Origin: an uncultured Mucilaginibacter sp.
Lineage (GTDB): Bacteria; Bacteroidota; Bacteroidia; Sphingobacteriales; Sphingobacteriaceae
Assembly (NCBI GenBank): GCA_903891475.1
Contig: CAITEP010000009.1
Span: forward strand, 1 to 64,000
Length of the DNA stretch: 64,000 nucleotides
Reading direction: 5' to 3'
Below, one piece after another: positions 16,640 to 25,495 of this stretch (the stretch's first letter is position 1; every line of letters begins with the position of its first letter). The position numbers were made by a program, and so were the translations under genes. Below the pieces are notes generated by a model. It saw nothing but the letters and a program-made list of their open reading frames with translations. It was not told the DNA's origin and ran no database searches.

Positions 16640-19600
16640 ATGAAACAAAATTTACGAAAAATTTCACGTTTACTTTTAACATTTAGCATAATGTTAATGG
16701 TTTGTGGCAGTGTCTTTGCCCAAGGCCTTACAGTAAGGGGCGTTGTTTTAGAAACCAACGGACAAACTGTACCTGGCGCTAGTGTTACAGTTAAAGGTAC
16801 CACAACAGGTACAATTACCAATGTTGAAGGTCGTTTCACCATTTCAGTATCTAAAGGTGGAACTTTGGTTTTCAAATCTATTGGTTACATTACTCAAGAA
16901 GTTGCTATTAATGGAGAAACAGCAATTTCTGTTACTTTACAACCTGAATCAAAAACTTTGAACGAGGTTGTGGTTACCGCTCTAGGTGTTAAAAAGGAAT
17001 TCCAAAAACTAGGTTACTCTCAATCTGTTATTAACGGCGATGACATGACAACCGCTCGTGACGCTAACCCGTTGAACTCCATGGCAGGTAAAGTTGCAGG
17101 CTTAAGCATTGGTGCAAGTCCTGAATTTGGTGGCGCACCTACTGTAGTATTACGTGGTAGCAAAGACATTCTTTATGTTATTGATGGCGAGCCGGTTGAG
17201 TCAAATACCTATGACTTTAACGCTGATGACGTTGATACTTATACTGTATTGAAAGGCCCAAATGCCGCAGCACTTTACGGTTTCCGTGGTATTAATGGTG
17301 CTATTATTATTACTACTAAAAAAGGTACCAAAGATAAAAAAGGTTGGGAAATTAATTTCAACAGTGTTCTTGAAGCTGAAAAAGGTTTCTTGGCAATTCC
17401 TGTAGATCAATATCAATATGGTCGTGGTACCAAGTATAACTATTCATATACTGGTGGTCTTAACCCTTCAATAGGCAATACATTATATGATAACGGCCAA
17501 CGTTTGCCTGAATGGGGTCCACAGTTTAATGGTCAGCTTATTGCTCAGTTTGATAGTCCTTATAATCCAACTACGGGTACTTGGACTCCAACTCCTTGGA
17601 CTGCACGTGGTATTAATAACTTTAATAATTTTGTCCAAACTGGTTATACAAATACCAACACTTTAGCAATTTCTGCAAGTGGTACAAATTATGATATGCG
17701 GTTTTCTTATGGTCATACTTTCCAACAAGGTGATTTTCCAAATACTAAATTAAATATCGATAATTTTAAAATTTCAGGTGCTTACGATATTACATCTAAA
17801 TTACGTGTTGACGCTGATTTAAATTTGAACGAGCAATATTCACCAAACGTTCCTGATGCCAGCTATGGGCCTAATAGCTACGTATATGAGTTTTTCGTTT
17901 ATGGTTCATCTGATTATCCGATTAATGAATTAAAAAATATTTATGGTGGTGCTCAAGGTGTTAATAACCTAGTTCAATATGCTCAGGAATATGGTCGTGA
18001 AAATAACCCTTGGTTTCAGGCAGAAAAGTGGTTACGTGGCAGAAGCAACCAAGTAATAAACGGTTCATTACGATTAACTTACAAGTTGAACGATGATTTA
18101 AGTGTTTCATTGCGTTCGGCATTAAATACTTATGATGATCAAAATACAGAACAAGTACCTTCTTCTGCCAACTTGAACCAATACTTAAGTTGGTATTCTT
18201 TTGGTTGGTATGGTGATTACAGGCAAGATGATCGTAATTTATTAGAGAACAATACTGATGTAATTATCAACTATAAAAAGAAGTTTGGTAATATTAATAT
18301 AACTGCCTTAGCGGGCGCCAATGAGCGTTCATTCAGATATTTATCTGATTGGGAAACTACACAAGGATTATCTCTTCCTAATGTGTATAACTTGAATAAC
18401 TCTGCCAAGCAGCCTTATTTATATAATTTTAATGCTAAACAACAAGTATATAGTTCCTTTTATTCATTTGATATTGGTTATAAAAACTACATTAACTTGA
18501 GCACTACAGGTCGTGTTGATAACACTTCTACTTTACCTGTAAATAACAATACTTTCTTCTACCCTTCGGTATCTGTAAGTTCAGTTGTTAATGATTATAT
18601 TAATTTACCAAAAGCAATTTCTTTCTTGAAATTAAGAGCTTCATATGCCGACGTTAAAGGTGCTTTAACCTCACCTTATATTGGCTCGTCATATAATGCA
18701 TTACAATCTACAGCTTTGGGTACAGGTTGGAATTCACAACCGGTAAGTAACCTTTTAGGCTACGGTTCTGAATATTATACGCCATATAACGGTCCTAACT
18801 TTGCTAATTCAAATCCTAACTCAACCACCACTTTTTATAACGGAACGCCATCAGTTAACTATTCAAGTACTATTGCGAATCCTAATATTAAACCATACGA
18901 CGTAAAATCATATGAGTTGGGTGCCGATATAAAATTCTTGAATAACCGTTTAGGTTTTAATGGTACATATTTCTATACCATCAACGGTCCTAATATTATC
19001 CAATTACAAGTGCCATCTTCTACTACTTATAGTTCACAAATTATTAATGGTATTACTACACATAAAGATGGCTTTGAGCTGGAATTAGTGGGCTCACCAT
19101 TAAGGAGTAAGGATGGTTTAAACTGGGATATAAATATTAACTATTCTACTTATAGAGAAACTCTTGCCTCTGTATATGGTAATCAAAAAGATTTACCGCA
19201 AAACGGCCATGATTATCAAATTGGAGATCGTTTAGATGCGATTTATGGCACAAAATTTGTGCGTGACGGTAATGGAAATATTATAAACAATGGAGGTGCA
19301 CCTATTTCTGCACCTGGCCAGCCAAATGGGGGTAACTTAGGATTTTTAGGTTATGCCGATCCTGATTTTTCTTTTGGTATAACTAACCATTTTAGCTATC
19401 ATAACTTTACTCTAAGCTTCCAGTTTGATGGTAGAATCGGCGGTAAAATTTATGATTATACCTATTACCATGCTAATAACGGAGGTACTTCTATTGAATC
19501 TGCTTCCGGAGCTTATGGCGTTGCCCGTAATGCAGATTGGCTTTCTTATTCAACAACTGGAAAACTACCAAACCCAACGGCAAGTTCACCAAATGGTACT

Positions 19601-20041
19601 GGTTCTTATTTAGGACCAGGCGTTCAACTTGTTAGTGGTACACCTACTTACGGACTAGGTGGTGTAATTACCAATTTAGGTCAATTAACTTTTGCTCCCA
19701 ACTCTGCTTATCAAACTGTTCAAGGTTATTTATCAAGTGATATAGGTGGTAACTTTGACGAATATTATATGATTAGCCGTAGTTATGCAAAATTAAGAGA
19801 AGCAACTATTGGATATAATTTACCTTCAAAATTATTGCAAGGCACATTTATTAAAAAGGCTAGCTTTAATATTGTTGGAAGAAACTTACTTTATTTCGCA
19901 GCTCGTAAAGATATTGACCTTGATCAATATGCATCAGGTTACGACGCTTCTTCTAAGCAATTAACTGGTAACGATGGAAGTATTGATCTTTCAAGTCCAA
20001 CTGCTCGTCGTTATGGGTTTAATATTCATTTAACATTCTAA
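16640..20041 (+). CDS. SusC/RagA-type TonB-linked outer-membrane transporter
   Basis: 1133-aa TonB-dependent porin that imports an oligomeric substrate with a SusD-type lid. Signal peptide 1-28 (VFAQ-G); carboxypeptidase-regulatory-like beta domain about 30-105; TonB box LNEVVVTALG near 107; plug domain about 120-230 with LRGSKDILYVIDGEPV and GFRGINGAIIITTKKG; 22-strand barrel to the aromatic C-terminus HLTF. The SusD partner starts 27 nt downstream. No glycoside hydrolase, sulfatase, protease or ECF/anti-sigma pair flanks it, so neither substrate nor regulation can be read from context. Import of a peptide or nutrient other than a glycan remains possible. Confidence 0.95.
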   Translation: MKQNLRKISRLLLTFSIMLMVCGSVFAQGLTVRGVVLETNGQTVPGASVTVKGTTTGTITNVEGRFTISVSKGGTLVFKSIGYITQEVAINGETAISVTLQPESKTLNEVVVTALGVKKEFQKLGYSQSVINGDDMTTARDANPLNSMAGKVAGLSIGASPEFGGAPTVVLRGSKDILYVIDGEPVESNTYDFNADDVDTYTVLKGPNAAALYGFRGINGAIIITTKKGTKDKKGWEINFNSVLEAEKGFLAIPVDQYQYGRGTKYNYSYTGGLNPSIGNTLYDNGQRLPEWGPQFNGQLIAQFDSPYNPTTGTWTPTPWTARGINNFNNFVQTGYTNTNTLAISASGTNYDMRFSYGHTFQQGDFPNTKLNIDNFKISGAYDITSKLRVDADLNLNEQYSPNVPDASYGPNSYVYEFFVYGSSDYPINELKNIYGGAQGVNNLVQYAQEYGRENNPWFQAEKWLRGRSNQVINGSLRLTYKLNDDLSVSLRSALNTYDDQNTEQVPSSANLNQYLSWYSFGWYGDYRQDDRNLLENNTDVIINYKKKFGNINITALAGANERSFRYLSDWETTQGLSLPNVYNLNNSAKQPYLYNFNAKQQVYSSFYSFDIGYKNYINLSTTGRVDNTSTLPVNNNTFFYPSVSVSSVVNDYINLPKAISFLKLRASYADVKGALTSPYIGSSYNALQSTALGTGWNSQPVSNLLGYGSEYYTPYNGPNFANSNPNSTTTFYNGTPSVNYSSTIANPNIKPYDVKSYELGADIKFLNNRLGFNGTYFYTINGPNIIQLQVPSSTTYSSQIINGITTHKDGFELELVGSPLRSKDGLNWDININYSTYRETLASVYGNQKDLPQNGHDYQIGDRLDAIYGTKFVRDGNGNIINNGGAPISAPGQPNGGNLGFLGYADPDFSFGITNHFSYHNFTLSFQFDGRIGGKIYDYTYYHANNGGTSIESASGAYGVARNADWLSYSTTGKLPNPTASSPNGTGSYLGPGVQLVSGTPTYGLGGVITNLGQLTFAPNSAYQTVQGYLSSDIGGNFDEYYMISRSYAKLREATIGYNLPSKLLQGTFIKKASFNIVGRNLLYFAARKDIDLDQYASGYDASSKQLTGNDGSIDLSSPTARRYGFNIHLTF

Positions 20042-20068
20042 TTTGTTTAATTGATTAAAAAGAAATTT

Positions 20069-21667
20069 ATGAAAATAAAATCATTAATTCCATTAGCCTT
20101 ATTGTTAACAATAGGCATGGTTTCAATAACTGGTTGCCAAAAAGGCAATTTAGTTGATAATCCTAATGTCGCTGCATCTAGTGGTGTAGTACCGCCAACA
20201 CTTATTTTAAATCACCTAACTGCAAAAATGATACGTAATGATGAGCAGCCTTTTGGTATAGGCTCAAAAGCGTCACAGGATATTGCATCAACATATGTTT
20301 ATTATTTTGGTCCTAATACTTATAGTTTTGGTAGTACTGAAGATACTTATGATATTTTAAAATATGCTAACGCTTTGCAAAATAATGCGGGTAGTACCAC
20401 CAATAAATATTATGCTTTAAGTCAGTTTTTTAAAGCTTATGCAGGTATATGGTTAACAGAAAGGGTAGGTGATATTCCTTTTTCTCAAGCAGGTAACCCC
20501 GCAATTCTAACGCCTAAGTATGATACGCAGCATGATGTTTATAAAACTGCTTTATCATTGTTAAGTAGTGCTAATAGTATCATTGCGCCACTAGCAGCAG
20601 TTTCACCTAATACGAAACTCGACGCAACTGGTGATATTTTTGGCCTTACTTATTTACAATGGCAAAAACTAATAAATACATATACTCTAAGAGTATTAAT
20701 TGATTTGAGTAAGCGTGCATCTGATAACGCAGACTTAAATATCACATCATCTTTTGCAACAATTGTCAATAATCCAACTACTTACCCGATTATGACTAGC
20801 AATTCAGATAACTTGGTTTATCCGTATGTTTTTCCTTCTAACCCATATGCTACACTTAGCTTGGGTTTGCAGCCATACAATTCATATAACGGTGTAACTC
20901 AAGCCTATGTTAACGTCACAGCTCCAGTAGGTGACCCTCGTTTAATGTTAGTTAGCTGTCCGTCAATTAATATCGTAAAGGGCGGTGTTTCCGCAAGTAG
21001 CTTCAGCGCTTATGTTGGTCTTGATCCTAGCCAAACTGTTGGTCAATTACAAGCTTTAGATTTTAAGGCATATTCACACTCAAATTTTAATCGCTACTTT
21101 GTTTTACCTGCAGCGTATTCAGGAGCGAATGCAGAACCATTTGTATTTATTGGATATCCTGAAATGTGTTTCAATATAGCCGAAGCCATTAACAGAGGAT
21201 GGTTATCTGGTTCAGCCGCAACTTGGTATAATAATGGTATAGCTGCTTCACTTTCTCTGTATAAAATTACTGATGGTCAAACACTTACTATTCAGGATTA
21301 TACAGGTGCTACTTTAGGAACAGCTACTGTAAATTTAGCATCGTTTTTATCTAATGTAGCCTATTCTAGTGATAATACTACCGCCTTGGCTCAAATATTT
21401 ACACAACGTTATGTTGCATTACACTTAAACTCAGGTTTTCAAAATTTCATGAACTGGAGAAGGTCAGTAAGTTCTGCTTTCCCAAATGGATTACCAACGT
21501 ATAATCAAAACGGACCAGGTATCGGAACTCCAAATAATTTAATTGTACGTAGATGGCAATATCCAGCTAGCGAGGCGAACGAAAATACTACTAATTATCA
21601 AGCTGCTTTGCAATCGCAATTTGGTGGTACAGACGACCAAAGTAAAGATACCTGGCTAACAAAATAA
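20069..21667 (+). CDS. SusD/RagB-family substrate-binding outer-membrane lipoprotein
   Basis: 532-aa lid and binding partner of the preceding SusC. ATG 20069 is preferred over an in-frame TTG at 20051 because the signal peptide MKIKSLIPLALLL begins there; lipobox SITGC makes Cys23 the lipidated residue. The repeat-rich helical core (KYANALQNN, QFFKAYAGIWLTERVGDIPFSQAG, FIGYPEMCFNIAEAINRGW) matches the SusD-like subgroup often annotated as nutrient-binding. The C-terminal RRWQYPASEANENTTNY segment is typical of the same group. A hairpin terminator follows, ending the SusCD unit. Confidence 0.92.
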   Translation: MKIKSLIPLALLLTIGMVSITGCQKGNLVDNPNVAASSGVVPPTLILNHLTAKMIRNDEQPFGIGSKASQDIASTYVYYFGPNTYSFGSTEDTYDILKYANALQNNAGSTTNKYYALSQFFKAYAGIWLTERVGDIPFSQAGNPAILTPKYDTQHDVYKTALSLLSSANSIIAPLAAVSPNTKLDATGDIFGLTYLQWQKLINTYTLRVLIDLSKRASDNADLNITSSFATIVNNPTTYPIMTSNSDNLVYPYVFPSNPYATLSLGLQPYNSYNGVTQAYVNVTAPVGDPRLMLVSCPSINIVKGGVSASSFSAYVGLDPSQTVGQLQALDFKAYSHSNFNRYFVLPAAYSGANAEPFVFIGYPEMCFNIAEAINRGWLSGSAATWYNNGIAASLSLYKITDGQTLTIQDYTGATLGTATVNLASFLSNVAYSSDNTTALAQIFTQRYVALHLNSGFQNFMNWRRSVSSAFPNGLPTYNQNGPGIGTPNNLIVRRWQYPASEANENTTNYQAALQSQFGGTDDQSKDTWLTK

Positions 21668-21690
21668 GAATAAATAAATTTTTTTTAACG

Positions 21691-21726
21691 AAAGCAGGGG
21701 CCTTAGCCAGGGTACCCCTGCTTTTT
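21691..21726 (+). terminator. Terminator of the SusC/SusD operon
   Basis: Stem AGCAGGGG / CCCCTGCT (21693-21700 with 21715-21722), 14-nt loop and a T run. It separates the SusCD unit from the phosphatase gene, which starts about 20 nt later. Confidence 0.85.
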
Positions 21727-21743
21727 CTAATTTTAATGAAATT

Positions 21744-22568
21744 ATGAAAAAGTACATTTTATTTATTTGCCTCACTTTTATCACACTTGGTTGTTTTGCA
21801 CAAATTGCAGATAGTGCCAAACGTCATGTTGTTTTACAAGGTGCCGCGAATTTCCGCGATTTGGGGGGCTACAGCACTAAGGATGGCCATCATGTTAAAT
21901 GGAACGAAATTTACCGTAGCGCGGATATGAGTAGACTGACTGATGCTGATTTGTTGGTTTTAAAAGACAGAAAAATAACCTATGATGTTGACTTAAGAGG
22001 TATTAAAGAAGCTGCCGGAGCACCCGATAAAATAAACCCGGGTACTGATTATATTTTATGCTCTGCGGGTAGTAATAACCTAGGAGCCATGATGAAGGGG
22101 TTATACACAGCTAAAGGCAAAGCGGCAGGCGACTCGCTTATTATGCAGTTTTACAAAAACACCGATTCGCTCGCTTTACGTTATAAACCGTTTTTTGATA
22201 AATTGTTAGATTTACCAACTGGGCAAAGTTTGGTTTTTCATTGTACTGCTGGCAAAGACCGTACAGGTATTGCGGCAGCCCTATTATTATATAGTCTCGG
22301 TGTTCCTTATGATACCATTATTCAAGATTATGAAGCTACAAACTATTACCGCAGGACCGAAAATGCTAAAGCTATTGGCCAAATGACCAAAGGTTTACAC
22401 GCCGATGAAGAAGTAGTAAAAGCTATGATGGCCGCGAAGAAAGAATATTTGGATGCTACCTTTGATAAGATAAAAAAACAATATGGATCAATTGATAATT
22501 ATTTAACAACACAAATTGGGCTCGACGATAAAAAAATAGCTTTGCTGAAAAGCAAATTCTTAGAATAA
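21744..22568 (+). CDS. Secreted tyrosine-phosphatase-like protein
   Basis: 274-aa protein with a signal peptide (1-19, GCFA-Q) and a Cys-based phosphatase domain of the Y_phosphatase3 type: NFRDLGGY (36-43) and P-loop HCTAGKDRTG (166-175) with nucleophile Cys167 and Arg173. The Lys-Asp in the P-loop is typical of bacterial enzymes that act on phosphotyrosine and on phosphoinositides. Export to the envelope means the substrate is extracytoplasmic. It lies downstream of SusCD but beyond that operon's terminator, with no obvious promoter of its own in the roughly 20-nt gap, so low-level read-through is possible. Confidence 0.9.
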   Translation: MKKYILFICLTFITLGCFAQIADSAKRHVVLQGAANFRDLGGYSTKDGHHVKWNEIYRSADMSRLTDADLLVLKDRKITYDVDLRGIKEAAGAPDKINPGTDYILCSAGSNNLGAMMKGLYTAKGKAAGDSLIMQFYKNTDSLALRYKPFFDKLLDLPTGQSLVFHCTAGKDRTGIAAALLLYSLGVPYDTIIQDYEATNYYRRTENAKAIGQMTKGLHADEEVVKAMMAAKKEYLDATFDKIKKQYGSIDNYLTTQIGLDDKKIALLKSKFLE

Positions 22569-22592
22569 GGTTAAAGCTAATTTAGATTTAAA

Positions 22593-22631
22593 ATAAGGCC
22601 TCCATAAATTTAAAAATTTCGGAGGCCTTAT
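22593..22631. terminator. Bidirectional terminator between the phosphatase and M1 peptidase genes
   Basis: Perfect 11-bp stem ATAAGGCCTCC / GGAGGCCTTAT (22593-22603 with 22621-22631) between two convergent genes, with T-rich sequence on both sides. Confidence 0.85.
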
Positions 22632-22635
22632 CGTT

Positions 22636-24609
22636 TTATTTTTCGGATGTCCAAATATTATTACTTCTATCATTATCAGGAAGCTGATGATCAGGATCCA
22701 ATTCAATCGATTTTATTGGAGTGGTAGAAGGATATAAGAATGTCCACGTTCCACTACGTTGCCAAATATTAACAGGTAGGTTAATTGTATCAGTATTACC
22801 ATTAACCAACATAACCTTTAGGGTAACAGGCATGGCAATTTTTTCTTTATTAACTAAAGTTATTAATGCTCCTTCCGCAGCATCTTCATTTTTATATTTT
22901 ACAGATGCTATTGCTTGATCAAGCTTCCAGGTGGTAAAAAACCATGGTTTAAAAAACCAATTCAAGTCCTCGCCGGCCGCATCATTCATACTTCTGAAAA
23001 AATCGTAAGGCAAAGGATGTTTAAACGCCCAATGTTTAATATATTGACTAAAGGCGTAGTCAAACCTATCCGGCCCAAGCACTACGTTCCTGAGCATATC
23101 TAAACCTAATGATGTTTTAACATAATATTGCCCGTACTCATTTTGTGCTTCGGGAGCGGTCATCAATGGGTCTTTTTCTGTTTTCATCATGTTTGCTATA
23201 CTAATTGCAGGTCTGTCTTTCGGGTTAGCATATTCGCCATTATTGAATTTCTCAGTCGAGTATTGATTAATAAAAGTATTAAAGCCTTCATCCATCCACA
23301 TGTATTTACGCTCGTTAGAGCCTACAATCATCGGGAACCAGTTATGCCCTATTTCATGCGTTACATCACCCCATAGGTTTCCGTTCTTTAAGTTATCCAA
23401 ACAGAAAATTATACCCGGATACTCCATACCCAAAGCAACACCTGATACGCTTACTGCCGAATTCCAAGGATATTCAAAATATTTGTTTGAATAAATTTCT
23501 ATACTATTTTTTAAATATTCGGTTGATCGTCCCCAAGAATTGTAACCTGCGCTTTCTGTAGGGTAAGCACTCATGGCAATAGTTTGCCTACCTGAAGGCA
23601 GGTTTACCTTTGCCGCATCCCAAATAAAAGCTTTCGAGGCAGCCCATGCTACATCACGTGTATTGAGCATTTTAAAGTGCCAGGTTAAAGTACCATTAAA
23701 TGGATGTGTTTTTGCCGAGCCAATTTCATCTTTACCAATAATGGTGACTGTTTTGTCACTTTTTTTGGCGGCTTCTAAACGGTTTAACTGTGTCGCTGTT
23801 AATACCTTATCTCCATTTAATAAATCACCCGAACCTACTACGGTCATATCAGCGGGGGCGGTTATATAGTATTCATAGTCGCCATAATCGCAATAAAACT
23901 CGCCTAAACCCATGTATGGCAAGGTATTCCAACCTTCCACATCATCATAAACGCACATGCGCGGATACCATTGGGCAATTTCGTAAACGTAACCATCCTT
24001 AAATTTTTTACGCCCCATCCTGTCGGATCCATAAAATGGAATAGAAAAACTGTAATTAACAGTTACCAAAATTTTATCGCCATGACCTGCCATACCCACA
24101 GGCAAGCGTAATTGCATACGCGCATCAGTAATCACCGGGTTTATTTTATAATCCTGACCCTTATACTTAACATATACTTCTTGGATATGGTAACCACCGC
24201 GACTAAATCCTTTCACATCAAACCTAAAACCTTCAAGTGGTACAGTAGCCGCTCCTCTTGAATCGGGTTTAAATAGGTTTTGATCTAATTGCAACCACAG
24301 GTAGTCCAATGAATCAGGACTGTTATTAGTATATTGAATCGCAACCTCACCGGTTATGGTGGTATCTTGTTTTTCTTCCTTTAGGGTTGCCTTTATGGTG
24401 TAATCAGCACGGTTTTGCCAGTAATTATTTCCTGGTTTCCCACTTGCCGACCTTGTGCCATTTCCGGTTACCGGCCAGGTTATGTTGCCAAATATTTCAT
24501 TGTGATTGTACTTTGATACTGAATCGGCAGGTGTTTGTGCCGAAGCTGAAATAGTTATTAGAGATAGCGTTATTAAACTTAAAACTGAGTTAATCTTGAA
24601 TTGAAACAT
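22636..24609 (-). CDS. M1 family metallopeptidase, secreted
   Basis: 657-aa zinc peptidase with signal peptide (1-24, ISASA-Q). Motifs: GMEYP (394-398) in place of GxMEN, HEIGH (418-422) and third ligand Glu441 in MDEGFNTF. The N-terminal domain (about 60-250) is the long beta-saddle type with IAQWYPRMCVYDD. It is a Bacteroidota M1 branch distinct from the shorter enzyme at 11.4 kb. Likely roles are degradation of imported or periplasmic peptides. It is divergent from the tetR gene, so its upstream region includes the 16-bp inverted repeat and it could share that regulator. Confidence 0.92.
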   Translation of the reverse strand: MFQFKINSVLSLITLSLITISASAQTPADSVSKYNHNEIFGNITWPVTGNGTRSASGKPGNNYWQNRADYTIKATLKEEKQDTTITGEVAIQYTNNSPDSLDYLWLQLDQNLFKPDSRGAATVPLEGFRFDVKGFSRGGYHIQEVYVKYKGQDYKINPVITDARMQLRLPVGMAGHGDKILVTVNYSFSIPFYGSDRMGRKKFKDGYVYEIAQWYPRMCVYDDVEGWNTLPYMGLGEFYCDYGDYEYYITAPADMTVVGSGDLLNGDKVLTATQLNRLEAAKKSDKTVTIIGKDEIGSAKTHPFNGTLTWHFKMLNTRDVAWAASKAFIWDAAKVNLPSGRQTIAMSAYPTESAGYNSWGRSTEYLKNSIEIYSNKYFEYPWNSAVSVSGVALGMEYPGIIFCLDNLKNGNLWGDVTHEIGHNWFPMIVGSNERKYMWMDEGFNTFINQYSTEKFNNGEYANPKDRPAISIANMMKTEKDPLMTAPEAQNEYGQYYVKTSLGLDMLRNVVLGPDRFDYAFSQYIKHWAFKHPLPYDFFRSMNDAAGEDLNWFFKPWFFTTWKLDQAIASVKYKNEDAAEGALITLVNKEKIAMPVTLKVMLVNGNTDTINLPVNIWQRSGTWTFLYPSTTPIKSIELDPDHQLPDNDRSNNIWTSEK

Positions 24610-24730
24610 GTTATTTTATTAGGGTCGCAAAATAGTTAAATAATTTAAAAAATGTTTAATGATAAGTTGACTTTTGGTCTTTAAAAATAGCCTAATTTAA
24701 CTATAATCAGCTCATGTCAAAGAAACGTAA

Positions 24731-24774
24731 AAAACTAAGGAAACTTTTTATTTAATTTAAGTTTCCTTAGTTTT
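24731..24774. promoter_or_regulatory. Perfect 16-bp inverted repeat, candidate TetR operator
   Basis: Arms AAAACTAAGGAAACTT (24731-24746) and AAGTTTCCTTAGTTTT (24759-24774) are perfect complements separated by 12 nt. The right arm covers the -7 element TAGTTTTG (24768-24775) of the tetR promoter, whose ATG is at 24783. This is the expected position for autorepression and, by co-transcription, control of the efflux operon. There is no T run and no upstream gene to terminate, so it is not a terminator. Confidence 0.75.
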
Positions 24775-24782
24775 GTATCGTT

Positions 24783-25406
24783 ATGTCAATAGATCAAATA
24801 GAACGGATAGTACAAGGTGGAGAAGAGCTATTCCTTAAGGCAGGGATTAGGAATGTAACTATGGACGATATTGCAAGGCATTTGGGCATGTCGAAAAAAA
24901 CTATTTATCAAGTTTTTAAAGATAAGGACGAATTGGTAATGGCACTGGTAAGGAAAAAACTAAACGAGGATGAAGAACAAATGAACGTCATTTTAAAAAG
25001 CTCAAAGAATGTGATTGAGGAAATGATTAATATGATGAAATGTTCGGAAGAGATATTCGCGAGAATAAACCCCATTGTTGTGCACGATTTACAAAAATAT
25101 CATCCAGAAGCCTGGAAACAATTCCAAACCTTCAAATCGGCTGTAGTAGTGCAAAAAATGGAAGAATTACTTACAAAAGGGATAGCGCAAGGCTATATAA
25201 GGCCAGAAATAAATATCAAAATCATAGCCAGAATGCATGTAAACATGATTGAAATGGGCTTTAACAATTCAATTTTTCCCCAAACTGAATTTAATATTTG
25301 GAAGGTACAAACTCAAATACTGGAACATTTTACTTATGGTATATGCACTTTAAAAGGAATAAAACTGTTGAACGAATTTAAAAATATAAAGGATGAACTA
25401 AACTAA
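24783..25406 (+). CDS. TetR/AcrR-family transcriptional repressor
   Basis: 207-aa regulator. The N-terminal helix-turn-helix is at about residues 24-50 (VTMDDIARHLGMSKKTIYQVF); the rest is the helical ligand-binding and dimer domain. It heads an apparent operon with TolC-, MFP- and RND-type genes, the classic arrangement for a local repressor of a multidrug or lipid efflux pump. The inverted repeat over its own promoter is the likely operator. Only 7 nt separate the -7 motif and the ATG, suggesting a leaderless or near-leaderless message. The inducing ligand is unknown. Confidence 0.93.
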   Translation: MSIDQIERIVQGGEELFLKAGIRNVTMDDIARHLGMSKKTIYQVFKDKDELVMALVRKKLNEDEEQMNVILKSSKNVIEEMINMMKCSEEIFARINPIVVHDLQKYHPEAWKQFQTFKSAVVVQKMEELLTKGIAQGYIRPEINIKIIARMHVNMIEMGFNNSIFPQTEFNIWKVQTQILEHFTYGICTLKGIKLLNEFKNIKDELN

Positions 25407-25495
25407 GTAACAATGCTGACATAGGGCTGTCAAAACCAAAACGCATTTTTGCAATTGCCCAACCGGATAAATGTTTAAAAAATTAACTGAATAAT

